From Rhyacophila brunnea (taxonomy: Eukaryota; Arthropoda; Insecta; Trichoptera; Rhyacophilidae), in contig JAGYXB010000813.1 of the NCBI GenBank assembly GCA_022495005.1, positions 98,157 through 162,156 of the forward strand: DNA of 64,000 nt. Direction: 5' to 3'. Positions 53,604-62,915 of this stretch are shown here, one piece after another (positions within the stretch are counted from its first letter, which is position 1; the number at the start of each line of letters is the position of its first letter). The notes beneath the pieces are model-generated. The model ran no database searches and was not told the origin of the DNA. It saw only the letters and a list, made by a program, of their open reading frames with translations. A program made the position numbers and the translations under genes.

Positions 53604-53777
53604 ATGCCATCCATGAAGAAAACTAGAACCCTAGCTGAAAAACTGAAAATAATTAAAGACGTCAAAAAAAATCCAGGAGAAAAACGAGTTTTAAAAAAAA
53701 TGTTCTTATATATGCCGCATTTATCGTTTTTTTCTTTAAGGTCCCTTGAAAACCGTAGAATCGGGGTTTCACTGTAG
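53604..53777 (+). pseudogene. Pogo-type transposase N-terminal fragment
   Basis: ATG at 53604 opens a 57-codon frame beginning MPSMKKTRTLAEKLKIIKDV and then KKNPGEKR. This resembles the start of the CENP-B/pogo N-terminal helix-turn-helix (RTLxEKLxIIKxVEKxPGEKR). After about 29 codons the homology stops and the frame runs through the terminal inverted repeat to a TAG made by the TA target site. The catalytic DDE domain is deleted. Not functional. Confidence 0.7.
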
Positions 53778-54798
53778 TACACAATCATTATTTTTACACC
53801 ATATTATTATAATTTCGTAGATTTGCGTCAATGGGGAAATACGGAACTTTTCCGAGTTATTTACAGCATAAGCTTAGGAAATAGGGAGGATTCTATTGCA
53901 TGCCAAATAAAATTTATAAAACTAGATAAAGTCCCCCCAATTTCATGCAACTTAAATCTATATAAGATTCTCACATTTCACATAATTACCTTTAAAAACA
54001 CAATCCGTAACTGCTTCTCCGGGTCAGCTGTGCTATTCAAAACAAAGATATCTTTTTAGGTTAGTAAAAAAAAAATAGCGGGATAATAAATACTAATCCA
54101 GATTACATAATATACATTGGCAATAATACAATCACCAAAATTGTATGTACAAACGGGAATTATTCCACTACATTACTAAAAACTAAAAACTACGATAAAC
54201 CCCATTTTCATGCAGTTGATTCTGCTAATAAAATATACACACGAATCTGATAAATAGTAACATTTCATATAATTACCTTGTTACATACCACAGCCCGTGA
54301 TCACTTCTTCATCTGCAGTCAGTAAAGCTATCGGTATATCACAATATGTATACCTATATATATTTAATCTTCTAAGATCTTCAATGCCACATAAAAATAA
54401 AACAGTCCCCATCTTGTTCTAATCTAATAATTAATTGTCATGGTTTCTAATTGCGCTGCAACCAAAACTTTGTAGTTGATTGAAATCTAATTCAATCCGC
54501 ATAGGCTCCTTCTCCTTGATAATAAAACACTCTTGGCTCCAATTTATATTAAAAATACTATTTCTTTTTAATATTTGACCACACACCACTGTTTGTTCGA
54601 TCACTTATATTATATCGTCCAGTTCGAGTTTGTAATCTAATCGTTATTAAATTCACTAGAGCTTGTCTTTGATGACATCACGATTATATGAAATTATTTG
54701 TGGATTCATCACCGCGAACAACTTTGTATACCCATAATACTAGAAACTTATTTCAAAATGATCATTTTTATATGTAATATAATGAGATATTTTCTTCT
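53778..54798. other. No gene recognised over 1 kb
   Basis: AT-rich; weak internal similarity between 53820-54060 and 54090-54330 (AATTTCATGCA, TTTCACATAATTACCTT) suggests an old diverged duplication. Nothing else supportable. Confidence 0.35.
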
Positions 54799-55035
54799 TT
54801 CGACCATGTCCGATCCTAATAGAATCATAGGCCCCCACAGGGTGGAGGTTTGTATTAACAGATTTTATTTTTACGAGAAATGAATGTCAGCCACTTGCTC
54901 AACCTATTAGGTCTATACTCTGACTCATACACAAATAGAAAAACAAAATGTGTAATTGCCAGACCCAGGATTCGAATGTGGGACCCTCGACACTATAGAC
55001 CGGCGCTTAAGCCACGCGGCCATCGTGGATGTGTT
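54799..55035 (-). mobile_element. SINE-A, near-complete copy
   Basis: Tail CCATGTCCGATCCTAATAGA, full body and minus-strand head TGGCCGCGTGGCTTAAGCGC with B-box region ATTCGAATCCTGGG (one CC to CA-type loss). Target duplication not clear. Confidence 0.8.
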
Positions 55036-55840
55036 TTGGTAGATATATTTCTCAAAAGTCAAAACTAACGAGTATGTTTCTTCCTCATTTACTACTTTAG
55101 GTTTTTGGGTGAAGCCGTGTAATCTTCCTCATTCTTTCCTTAATGTTTCGGCCGAAAGATAAACGCAGAGAAAAAAGAAGAAAGAACACACGGTGATTAG
55201 AGCACGTATTACCCGTTTTCGTTAAACCGGTTTACCGGTAATTTTATTTTGAATTCCTGTATTTTGATAAATTAAAAATAACGTATTTTTGAAGCTGTAC
55301 TTCTTTTAGCGCGTTTGGGAAAACCGATCAGTGTATTTTTGGCGTGTGACGAAGTTGCGCGCGCCGATGCAACACATAAATTATTATGATTACATTCATT
55401 TCGGTCTCATGCGCATAGTGTAATTTAGTTAGTCGTTCAATACAACCAAGTAAACAGCACGTGTTGTTAAATTTATATTCATAAAACTTTATTTATATTG
55501 GAGTATATATTTATTTTTCATTGTAAAGATTATGTATCAAGATTTGAGGCTATATTTATGTAATTATTTATGAGTAAAATTATATATCAATACATAAATA
55601 AATTTTGTGAATGTTGAGTTGGTAAATAATTCAAAAAATATATTTAAATATGATTTTTTATTAATTCATCATGGGCACTTCTGAATCGATTATAACCGCT
55701 GTATAGCAAAGATGAGTTTTGGTCCAATACAATAATTAAATAACAATTATCATGTGCTATATGAGACACAGATGAATCGCGTACGTTATCATCAACCTAA
55801 TCCTTTGTAATATTAATAGACTCAGGTAACGGCTTATTTT

Positions 55841-55900
55841 GTTTTGTTACGCCAAAGAAGTATAACTTCTAACGCGCGTACATAAGTACACACACCGATT
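55841..55900 (+). repeat. Motif R, copy 3
   Basis: GTTTTGTTACGCCAAAGAAG, TATAACTTCTAACGCGCGTA, CATAAGTACACACACCGAT. Nearly identical to the copies at 5223 (inverted) and 12145. Confidence 0.6.
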
Positions 55901-55999
55901 TTTTTCTTTTAAACTTACTGATAATATGTAAGGATTTTTTTCGTAGCATTTCGACCTATTCTAACAACGGCACAGATGTTAGGTCTGTTAGGAGGTACT

Positions 56000-56817
56000 T
56001 GACGCCAGCACGGGATATGAATGTAAGTGAAGGTTTGTTTAGAATTATTAATAACCATGTCCTTGCTTTTTCGTACAAGGTGGTTGTTAGTAATTTTGAA
56101 TCACAATCACCCAGGCTTTGAGAAAAACCAGTGGCGAAGGGTGGAGGTAGGCTGTTAGGATCCGACATAAATAGTGGACATTAAACTTTGTTGGTCATAC
56201 GTATTTGTTTTTATTGAACTAAGACTACAATTTACAGATGGTGTTGGTTGGTTTTTAAAAATCAATTAAACCCTGCCTGAACCAAACCATAATAGTTTTG
56301 GTATATTTTGTCCGTTCCTACAAAATTGTGCACACTTTTCATTCATACTTATTTGTTTTCGTTGAATTAGAAATCTTTATATTTATTTATATTTTATTAT
56401 TTATTCAATTATAAAATTCATTGCCCTGCCTAAACGAATCTATTATTGATAAAAATTACCTATATTCTATCTATAAAATATGCAAAATTATGTATGATTT
56501 CATGGCATAATTTTAGATATTTTATAGATAGATGAGTATTTTTTAACTATTATCTATTATGGTTTGGTTTTCGCAGGGTTTTATTGAATTTTAAAAAGTA
56601 ACCAACACCATCTGTAAATTATAGTATTAGTTCAATGAAAACAAATACGTATGACTGACAGAATTATATATTTATAACATATTTATGGTGGATCTTAACA
56701 GCCTACCTCCACCCTTCGCCACTGAGAAAAACACATAAATATTGTGTCCTCACCGGGAATCGAACCCAGAACTCTCGCGTGGGAGACCAGCGCCTTGCGC
56801 ACTGCACCACGAGAGCC
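56000..56817 (-). mobile_element. SINE-B copy 2, split by a family E MITE
   Basis: The minus strand begins GGCGGCTCTCGTGGTGCAGT (A box) and has GGGTTCGATTCCCGG (B box), followed by ACACAATATTTATGTGTTTT. The body resumes across the MITE as CAAAGCCTGGGTGATTGTGA. Copy 1 at 40681 has the two halves joined (TTTTCTCAAAGC). Confidence 0.75.
56129..56724. mobile_element. Family E hAT MITE, copy 2 (inside SINE-B)
   Basis: 596 bp, CAGTGGCGAAGGGTGGAGGT to CACCCTTCGCCACTG, exact duplication AGAAAAAC (56121-56128 and 56725-56732). The terminal inverted arms extend about 150 bp with interruptions (CATACGTATTTGTTTT, TACAGATGGTGTTGGT and complements). Confidence 0.92.
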
Positions 56818-57231
56818 GCCTCGCAAGTGAAGGTTAGCCATTAACTACTCTCTTTCCAATTAAAAAGAAATATTTATCAGCGTGCACAATTTGGCGTGTG
56901 TCTGACAATTCAGACAACTAGTAAATAGTCGTAGAGTATTCTATTCTCTCAGCATAGACAGCTTTCTCTTCACCGGAAAAGATTTGCACTAAAATGAGAT
57001 AATATACTAATATACTTTTTACTAATTTTTAATGGTTTATTTCAATTTTTCTTCAGAAAATGAATTAGAATGTCAATACATATTATACCTACTATTTATT
57101 TATTAATTATTTAAGTGTAATATTCTTCATATCAATAAAATCGCTGTTAAAATTACTGATAAAATACCGGTAAATCGGTAATTACTAAACTACCGGTAGA
57201 GTCTTTTCTCGGTATATTTACATGCCCTAAC

Positions 57232-57928
57232 AGTCACAACTCAAAAACCAAAAACGATAAGAAACAACTGTATAGATCTCAAACAATATACCTAAAAAAG
57301 TTGACATTATTATCGATTTTCAACATTAAAAAGCAACTACTAGTTACGCCCCTAAACGATGCACGTGAGCCTAGTGTGGATTTTTTAAGATGAAACATTG
57401 TTAGCTACATCTCTCCAGCCGCTGGTTGAACCCGCGACCCACGGATTCAGAGACGTAGCGCCTGTCTCTAAGCGACTACGACACCATAAGTGCCAAAGAA
57501 TCATTATACATTAAATTTTCATGATTCATTCATGATCGTTTTATTTGTTCTAATAATTCTATAATACATATATAAAAAAATAATATAATTTAATATTGCA
57601 TATAATATATAGTTAGATATACATAAAAATTTGAAGATTACTCCGGAAAACCTAAGAAAAAATGCTAGAAAAGAATAAAAACAATAAATGATGCTTTTTT
57701 GTAAAACAATAATAGGTGCCAACACAGGGCAAGCGAGCAATAAAGCCGATGTCATAACAGTTCGTTCATTCAAATAAAAAAGTCTACTAATGTGTTAGTC
57801 TATGATCTTTATAAATACTTTTGGAAGAAGCTATATTATATAAATAATTAGTGACAGACATGTAGGTATCATTCAAAAAATATGAAACAGCCATAGGTTT
57901 TTGTTTAGTGTAATAATTTGTTATGAGT
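57232..57928. other. No gene; one tRNA-like sequence
   Basis: Apart from the tRNA-like element at 57414-57500, AT-rich with nothing supportable. Confidence 0.35.
57414..57500 (-). mobile_element. SINE-D (tRNA-derived), single copy
   Basis: Minus strand: TGGTGTCGTAGTCGCTTAGA (A-box-like), a GCGCTACGTCTCTGAATCCG anticodon-arm region, and GGGTCGCGGGTTCAACC (B box). The head is tRNA-like but the acceptor arms do not pair. Only one copy seen. Confidence 0.5.
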
Positions 57929-57958
57929 GTTATGGTCATAACACTCATAATTTATGAC
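57929..57958. repeat. Perfect 14-bp-arm palindrome
   Basis: TTATGAGTGTTATG, GT, CATAACACTCATAA: a near-perfect hairpin with two loop bases in otherwise plain AT-rich DNA. Role unknown. Confidence 0.6.
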
Positions 57959-58039
57959 CAAGGAGGCCAATCTACAATATAACCGAAATGAAGAAGTAAG
58001 GCAGGATACCAAAACTGAGATAGTTGAGCTACCTACTTA

Positions 58040-58282
58040 TAGGCCATCCATGGACTGAAACCGTATGCGGTTTCGAACCGTGTGCCATACTTAGCTTATC
58101 TTTTCTGTTCATGGAAATATATTTTCACAAAGTATATTATAAGAATATGATCGTATCCGTTTATACCATACACTTCCACTTACAAATTTAGCGAAAATAT
58201 TTTATTTTCATGAACAAAAATCATATGTTTAGTATGGCACATGGATCTAAACCGCATACGGTTTCAGTCCATGGATGGCCTC
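58040..58282. mobile_element. PIF/Harbinger-like MITE with TTA target duplication
   Basis: Terminal inverted repeats TAGGCCATCCATGGACTGAA / TTCAGTCCATGGATGGCCTC, extended by ACCGTATGCGGTTT on the left and its partner on the right. TTA directly flanks both ends (58037-58039 and 58283-58285). An outer inverted pair GTTGAGCTAYCTA lies just outside. Non-coding. Confidence 0.75.
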
Positions 58283-58589
58283 TTAGAACTGTTCTTAGAT
58301 AGCTCAACCATAACCATGTCTACATATTTCAACACAGCATTTTAGGAGGAAAATGGAGGGGCAGCGGGTTTTTTTAGACGCAGATGACGCATTCGATATA
58401 CGCATCGATTCGTCACAGGACTTAAAAGAGGGCGTTTGAGCGCCAATCAATAAATTAAACCAAAATCTTAAAAAGCCGGGCATTTCTCACAAAATCCCTG
58501 CAAAGAACATCAAAGGGGCCGTAACATATACGTACACAAATAAATATACTATAAATACCCTAATATTAATTTACAACATTTAAGAATGT
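58283..58589. other. No gene recognised
   Basis: Nothing supportable. Confidence 0.4.
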
Positions 58590-58715
58590 AACATCCTTTA
58601 TTGAATTTACATACTTTGAAAAAACTACAGAGAGATAAATATATAGCCACTAGAAAAAATCTTTTTGAAAAAAAATACGACGCCCAGCGGGAATCGAACC
58701 CGTGCCCCTGGGATT
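58590..58715 (-). mobile_element. SINE-C copy 4
   Basis: Minus strand B box GCACGGGTTCGATTCCCGCT, then GGGCGTCGTATTTTTTTTCA and the body AAAAGATTTTTTCTAGTGGC. The A-box half is missing. Confidence 0.6.
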
Positions 58716-59019
58716 AATTATTCAATATTAATTATGTTTAGTAAAATAATGTGATTTATGGTTATGATTGTTTTTATATAGTATGGGGGGGACACTCGGT
58801 GCGCCGGGCCTCCACGTCTCTAAACACGCCACTGTGGAGGGGGGCTTGTGACATATAGATTAGAATGGACTTGTTTGCAGGACGCCGCCAAGGCCCACAT
58901 TGGATAATATAATTATATCAATAACAGTGGAAATTCAAAACAAGCAGTTTTCTAATACTACGTAAAAACACTTCATCAGGGGAGATAGTAGTTTCATATA
59001 TTATAATTGAATTACATAC
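58716..59019 (-). other. Intron sequence downstream of the Trio-like exon
   Basis: Follows the GTATGT donor at 59014-59019 (minus). No coding signal; GGGGGGGACACTCGGTGCGC near 58785 is part of an unidentified repeat. Confidence 0.5.
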
Positions 59020-59222
59020 CTGAGGTCCTGAAGCAGGGAGTCGCCCTGTGCGATGGTGGTGGCGCAGGCGTCAAGGCTGGAGTCTCTGTGCTGCGCGCAC
59101 TGCTCCAACAGTCGTTCCACGGCATCCAGACCCTCGCCCAGGCAACCCTCCTCCCCGCCAACAACTTCACCGCCCAGCTCCCCGCCCAACTCGCTGCGCA
59201 AGGAGTCTGCCCAGCTGCTCAG
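59020..59222 (-). CDS. trio: Trio/Kalirin-like RhoGEF, spectrin-repeat exon (downstream of pair)
   Basis: A 203-nt internal exon on the minus strand. The acceptor is TTTTTAG just before 59222, the donor AG|GTATGT after 59020; it starts in phase 0 and ends two bases into a codon. It encodes 67 residues beginning LSSWADSLRSELG, with a Gly/Glu-rich insert, then LDAVERLLEQCAQHRDSSLD and IAQGDSLLQDLR. Known Trio/Kalirin proteins have a leucine-plus-WxxxLxxEL start right after the HTHxKE segment, then LIxxxxQQ, then GEDLIQQLR, so this is the direct continuation of the exon at 59973. Trio proteins carry a SEC14 domain, spectrin repeats and RhoGEF modules for Rac and Rho, acting in axon guidance and cell migration; only the spectrin array is represented here. 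The exon is far GC-richer than its surroundings. Kalirin is an alternative name in vertebrates; insects generally have one trio gene. Confidence 0.85.
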
Positions 59223-59972
59223 CTAAAAACGTCCGCGGAAGTTTAGCAAAATAAATAACAGCGTAAACTACATTGACATAACTAGGGTTTGCAATACCGG
59301 TATTTGAAAACCGGTATTCCAGTATTTAAATCGAAATACCGATTTTTAAATTCGAAAATACCGGAATTTTCGGTATTAAGAAAGCACACTAATTTACGTT
59401 TTTGAAAATGAATTATAAGCAATATGCTGCTAAAATGGAAATGCAACAGGGGAGAAATAATGAAAAAACAAAATCTATCAATAATATGATATTAATTATA
59501 TAATTGTCGCGATGAATTATAATAATATTATTTCGAAATAGTAAACATCCGTAACAAATGTTCAATTATTCTATAATTATGGATGGTACAACGGTTGAAT
59601 TTAAGAAGCTTTTCTTGCAGTCGGACTTATTTGCAGTTGATGAACACTAGCTTTTTAGTTACAAAAGTTACGAAAATTATCAATATACTTAATCAAATTA
59701 TTTGTAAAAACCACCAGTTCTACAATATTATGACCAATACATATTTTTAAATGTCAACATAATAACTGTAGGTATATAGGTTTTTGCTATAAAATAATGT
59801 TTTAAAGAGATTTTAATAGATATATTTACTTTTTAAGTACTTTTGTTTTTTTAATGTTTTATTTAATACCGGTATTCAATAAGAAATACCGAAAAACCGG
59901 TATTGACATTTTCATTCGGTATTGCAATCCCTAGTTACAACAACAAAAAACCATGCGTATGATTGTGCTAAC
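59223..59972 (-). other. Trio-like intron, almost entirely MITE
   Basis: A 750-bp phase-0 intron between the two exons. The donor is GAG|GTTAGC (minus, 59972) and the acceptor TTTTTAG. A branch-point-like TGCTAAAC lies about 22 nt before the acceptor. The hAT-like MITE at 59283-59933 takes up 651 bp, leaving about 60 bp at the acceptor side and 39 bp at the donor side, roughly a 100-bp ancestral intron. Confidence 0.8.
59283..59933. mobile_element. TAGGG-ended hAT-like MITE in the Trio-like intron
   Basis: Ends TAGGGTTTGCAATACCGGTA and CGGTATTGCAATCCCTA, with ACCGGTATT words near both ends. Flanks GACATAAC and GTTACAAC agree at 5 of 8. Non-coding. Similar terminal words occur at 14740-14876 and near 57150-57231. 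Confidence 0.75.
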
Positions 59973-60164
59973 CTCCTTTTCGTGCGTGTAGAAAATGACG
60001 GCGAGGTCGAGCCGTCTGCGGCGCTGGTCAACGCGCGCGGCGAAAGCAGCAACGTGCGCCTCCAGCTCCCTGGCGACGGAGTAGACGCCTTCAGCATCAC
60101 ACTCACCAGTCTGCGCCAGCTCCTCCGCCGCCGCCAGCAGCTTCTCGGCGTTCGTGTATGTATT
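59973..60164 (-). CDS. trio: Trio/Kalirin-like RhoGEF, spectrin-repeat exon (upstream of pair)
   Basis: A 192-nt internal exon on the minus strand (64 codons, phase 0 at both ends). The acceptor is TTGGTGTGTTGCAG before 60164; the donor GAG|GTTAGC after 59973. The residues run NTYTNAEKLLAAAEELAQTG, ECDAEGVYSVARELEAHVAA, then RVDQRRRRLDLAVIFYTHEKE. This matches the Trio/Kalirin spectrin region in which AExLLxKAEDLAQSGECDxEEIYxxARxLE is followed by RVEQRxxLLDMSVxFHTHVKE. The match is long and gap-free, so I am confident of the family; the gene symbol follows insect usage. Expected function: scaffold part of a large cytoplasmic guanine nucleotide exchange factor for Rac and Rho. No upstream exon was recognised up to 64000. 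No disabling change is seen. Confidence 0.88.
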
Positions 60165-60204
60165 CTGCAACACACCAAAAAATCAGTACTCATAGATCGT
60201 GTCC

Positions 60205-60600
60205 GGAAACTTGTACGTATGCAGTTCGCCGTATCACACTTCACCGTGAAATGTTGTATCGGAAATATATGGCCGTATAAGACCGTCTAACGTCTTTGGG
60301 TCGTATAGCACTGATATAAAATTCATGTCTAAATAAAACACGGTTCTTGTCGGTTTACACTAAACAGGAAGCAAACAAATTATGAAAATAGCCATACTGG
60401 ATTATTAAATTTGTTAGGTTAGGTTTTCATTCTTGAATTCACGAATTTTGCCAAAATCAGCTATGAAAATTGAATTAATGTTAATATAGAATCTAATAAA
60501 ATTGGAGACCGTATAACATACGGTCATCTCTTTCCGATAGAAAGCTCACGGCGAACTGTGCCACGGTGAAATGTTTTACGTACAATTTACATGTAACCCT
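60205..60600. mobile_element. MITE with 80-bp inverted arms next to the Trio-like exon
   Basis: The arms at about 60205-60290 (CTTGTACGTATGCAGTTCGC, TTCACCGTGAAATGTTG, TATCGGAAATATATGGCCG) and 60515-60600 (complementary order) are inverted and diverged. A related fragment is at 27590-27680. The target site is not clear. It begins within 45 bp of the exon acceptor, so it lies close to the acceptor-side intron signals. Confidence 0.55.
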
Positions 60601-60604
60601 TATA

Positions 60605-60850
60605 CAATCGTTTTTATTTTTATAATTTCCTTGTGCTCTTCTCTCCCCGGCACTTTAGAAATTAACTTCTTTAAACTCAGTCAGAGCTCATTTTGAGCGT
60701 AGCAACCTTAGTCCTGGGTAACTTCTCCTAGGGCATTACCGGCCTAAAACTGAACTAGATGCTTCACATCGCCAATGTAGGGCCAAAAGATACGCTCGAT
60801 TAAGACCGAGTGTGGTGCGTAGCGGGTTTTGGTTTGGAGGGATTAACTTC
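60605..60850 (+). repeat. LINE 3-prime UTR fragment
   Basis: AACTCAGTCAGAGCTCATTT, TTAGTCCTGGGTAAC and GATACGCTCGATTAAGACCG match 36726-37310 in the same order once the MITE there is removed. No coding part is attached. Confidence 0.6.
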
Positions 60851-61243
60851 AATATATTATGCCTTCGATGTCTTCCTGTGCCACGTATGCCATTTATCTT
60901 TCGTTATATAATAAAACGAAGAATATATTATTGTACTTAGTCTTATTCTTTCATAATGTAGTCGAAGTACTAGTTTTACTCAAAAATCCCCGGACTGACG
61001 ACAGTGACTAATGTTGACCTATTAAAAGTTTAAACTTTAAACAAACAGGCAAAGAACCGAGAATCTGTCTATAGTACTTACCTACTATACTGCCTATGAA
61101 TTGAAATGCGATATTCAATTAAAATTCGATGGCATACTTGAATATTACGTAATCTGGCTATGTTTAGGCATAGTGCATAAGACCTAAAATTAAGATGAAT
61201 CCTCGATAAAAAAAACCAACATTATTTTATATATAATATATTA
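60851..61243. other. No gene recognised
   Basis: AT-rich; nothing supportable. Confidence 0.4.
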
Positions 61244-61396
61244 TGCCGGGTCCACACTGGCAACATGTCGCGCGACAACCTTGTTAAATTTTTCGATAAG
61301 TATGATAATTATCGTAAAATTTCTTAAGCAATTATCATAATTATCGTAAAATTTAACGAGGTTGTCGCGCGACATGTTGCCAGTGTGGACCCGGCA
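61244..61396. mobile_element. Palindromic MITE, 153 bp, TA-flanked
   Basis: Terminal arms of about 65 bp, nearly exact complements: TGCCGGGTCCACACTGGCAA, CATGTCGCGCGACAACC and then an ACGATAATTATC core. TA flanks both ends (61242-61243 and 61397-61398). The arms themselves contain the palindrome GTCGCGCGAC. A transcript of either strand would fold into one long hairpin. Confidence 0.85.
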
Positions 61397-61444
61397 TAAC
61401 AATATGTCATAGTTGCAGGTCACTTTTAAACAATGGCTGGTAAT

Positions 61445-61757
61445 CAGGGAACACAGAGATAATGGGAACTGACATACCTAAAAGTGCGGCCACACCGGCA
61501 ACAAGTCGCGCGACAACTCGTTAAATTTTACGATAATTATCATAATTGCTTAAGAAATTTTACGATAATTATCATGCTTATCGTAAAATTTAACGAGTTG
61601 TCGCGCGACTTGTTTTCGGTGTGGCCGCACTTTAACGGGCGTGGAATAACAGGCAACCGAACTCTATCTAGTGTGGAAGAATATGGGATAAAGTTAAACA
61701 CGTATAATGAATACGCTTGTCTTTCGTTCTGACAACTGCTCTCGGTTTATACGCTGA
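61445..61757 (-). mobile_element. Family Z element, copy 5, split by a palindromic MITE
   Basis: Starts CAGGGAACACAGAGATAATG (element right end, inverted) and continues on the other side of the MITE at 61482-61632 as CGGGCGTGGAATAACAGG to CTCTCGGTTTATACGCTGAC. The far end is lost beyond about 61757. Confidence 0.7.
61482..61632. mobile_element. Palindromic MITE, 151 bp, in family Z (TAA duplication)
   Basis: Arms AAGTGCGGCCACACCGGCAA, CAAGTCGCGCGACAACTCG with the ACGATAATTATC core, flanked by TAA on both sides (61479-61481 and 61633-61635). Intact family Z copies have a single TAA at this point (ACATAACGGG), so the TAA is a true 3-bp duplication, typical of PIF/Harbinger. Confidence 0.88.
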
Positions 61758-61881
61758 CGGTCTTCGGCCCTCTACCTATCGTTCAGGTTAAAGGCAGTGG
61801 GACCTCAACAGTAATGTTTTCCAAAGAATGTTTGAGTGAAAATTGAGGGAATTCGGTGTAATTTTTTAAACGTATACATAC

Positions 61882-62348
61882 TTGTATTTAAATTATTATA
61901 AAACGATTATAAGGCCAGTGGTCACTTATGGCTGTGAGACTTGGTGCTTAACTCAAAACGAGGAAAACAAATTAGCTGTCTTCGAGCGCCAAATACTCCG
62001 CAAAATCTTTGGACCCACGTTGGAAAATGGGAACTACAGAATAAAAATGAACCACGAGTTGGAAGAGCTGATCGAACAGCAAACAATCATAAGATACTGT
62101 AAGTCCCAAAGACTAAGATGGGCGGGACATGTGGAGAGAATGCCTGAAGTTAGAGCGCCAAGGATCATGACGAAGTGGCTACTCCAACGGAAAAGAGACC
62201 CAGAGGCCGACCAAGAAGGAGATGGGCTGACGCCGTAGAAGTGGACTGGCTTCATATAGGAAGACCCGGTAACTGGAGAAGTGTGGCGAGAGACCGGAGT
62301 GAGTGGAGAGCGGTTGTGGAGGAGGCTAAATCCCACCCCGGGATGTAG
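61882..62348 (+). pseudogene. RTE-like LINE, C-terminal end of reverse transcriptase
   Basis: The frame from 61882 reads YYKTIIRPVVTYGCETWCLT, NKLAVFERQILRKIFGPTLE, HELEELIEQQTIIRYCKSQR and LRWAGHVERMPEVRAPRI. A frameshift near 62195 moves to GRPRRRWADAVEVDW and ends in TAG at 62346. The order and spacing are those of RTE-type proteins. The tail is a run of GAAGAAGAC repeats to about 62370, as in elements that end in simple repeats. 5-prime truncated. Confidence 0.85.
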
Positions 62349-62424
62349 AAGAAGAAGACGAAGAAGAAGATACATACTTGTATTAATGGAGTTGTCGACA
62401 CACGGACATCAATAAAAAACCATC

Positions 62425-62566
62425 AAAAAATGCATTGCACTACTTCATATTTAAAAACATTAACACCCTTGAATAAAAATAGCGCCGCAGGACACTATTT
62501 ATTACTATTACAGCAAATTTGTGATGTGCGTTGAACTCATTTATCTTGTCGAACAGCCACGCCATG
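62425..62566 (-). mobile_element. Family M hAT MITE, copy 10, truncated
   Basis: The core and one flank (GCATTGCACTACTTCATATT, AAATTTGTGATGTGCGTTGA, TTGTCGAACAGCCACGCC) are present; the terminal GC-rich block is lost where copy 11 begins 9 bp further on. Confidence 0.65.
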
Positions 62567-62574
62567 ACCATGAC

Positions 62575-62915
62575 CATGGCCCCCACAAGGGGGGGCTGAC
62601 AGGGCTCTAGCCTAGGGGCCCGGCGTGACGAGTCGACCAGATAAGTGAGATAAAAACAGATCACAAATTTGCTCGAATAGTAAAAAAAAGTCGACGGCGC
62701 TATTTTACTTAAATTATATTAATAATTCAAATATTTGGTTGTACGATGCAATTTTTAACCGTGTGCCGATACTCGAGAACTCCATAATTCAAAAATGGAT
62801 GTACATATTAAACATCCAAAATTCGCTAAAAATACACCTTAATTTAACGATAGGTAGGGGGGGGGGGCACCAAACATTCTAGCCTGGGGGCCCGCTTCAG
62901 AATGTGGGGGCCATG
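62575..62915 (+). mobile_element. Family M hAT MITE, copy 11
   Basis: 341 bp, CATGGCCCCCACA to TGTGGGGGCCATG, both terminal repeats intact. Flanks ACCATGAC (62567-62574) and GCCCTGAC (62916-62923) agree at 6 of 8. Inserted at the end of copy 10 in the opposite orientation. Confidence 0.88.

Larger units (their letters stand above)
52418..53774 (+). mobile_element. Pogo/Tigger-like element with transposase start, split by a LINE
   Basis: Ends CAGTGGAACCCCGAT and AATCGGGGTTTCACTG, flanked by TA (52416-52417 and 53775-53776). It contains half of a palindromic MITE (52516-52566), the LINE at 52731-53541, and the first codons of a pogo-type transposase at 53604. Without these it is a 0.5-kb internal-deletion derivative. 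Confidence 0.8.
55199..57231. mobile_element. Putative 2-kb TAGGG-ended hAT-like element with nested repeats
   Basis: The left end TAGAGCACGTATTACCC and right end GGTATATTTACATGCCCTA are imperfect inverted repeats, each next to ACCGGTAAW words. Flanks ACGGTGAT and ACAGTCAC agree at 5 of 8. It would enclose motif R copy 3 and the SINE-B/family E nest. No transposase was found, so the pairing of ends is tentative. Confidence 0.4.

Noticed and set aside
56745..56817. tRNA gene on the minus strand (GGCTCTCGTGGTGCA...)
   Set aside because: Same 5-prime sequence and body at 40681; acceptor 3-prime half does not complement the 5-prime half. SINE-B.
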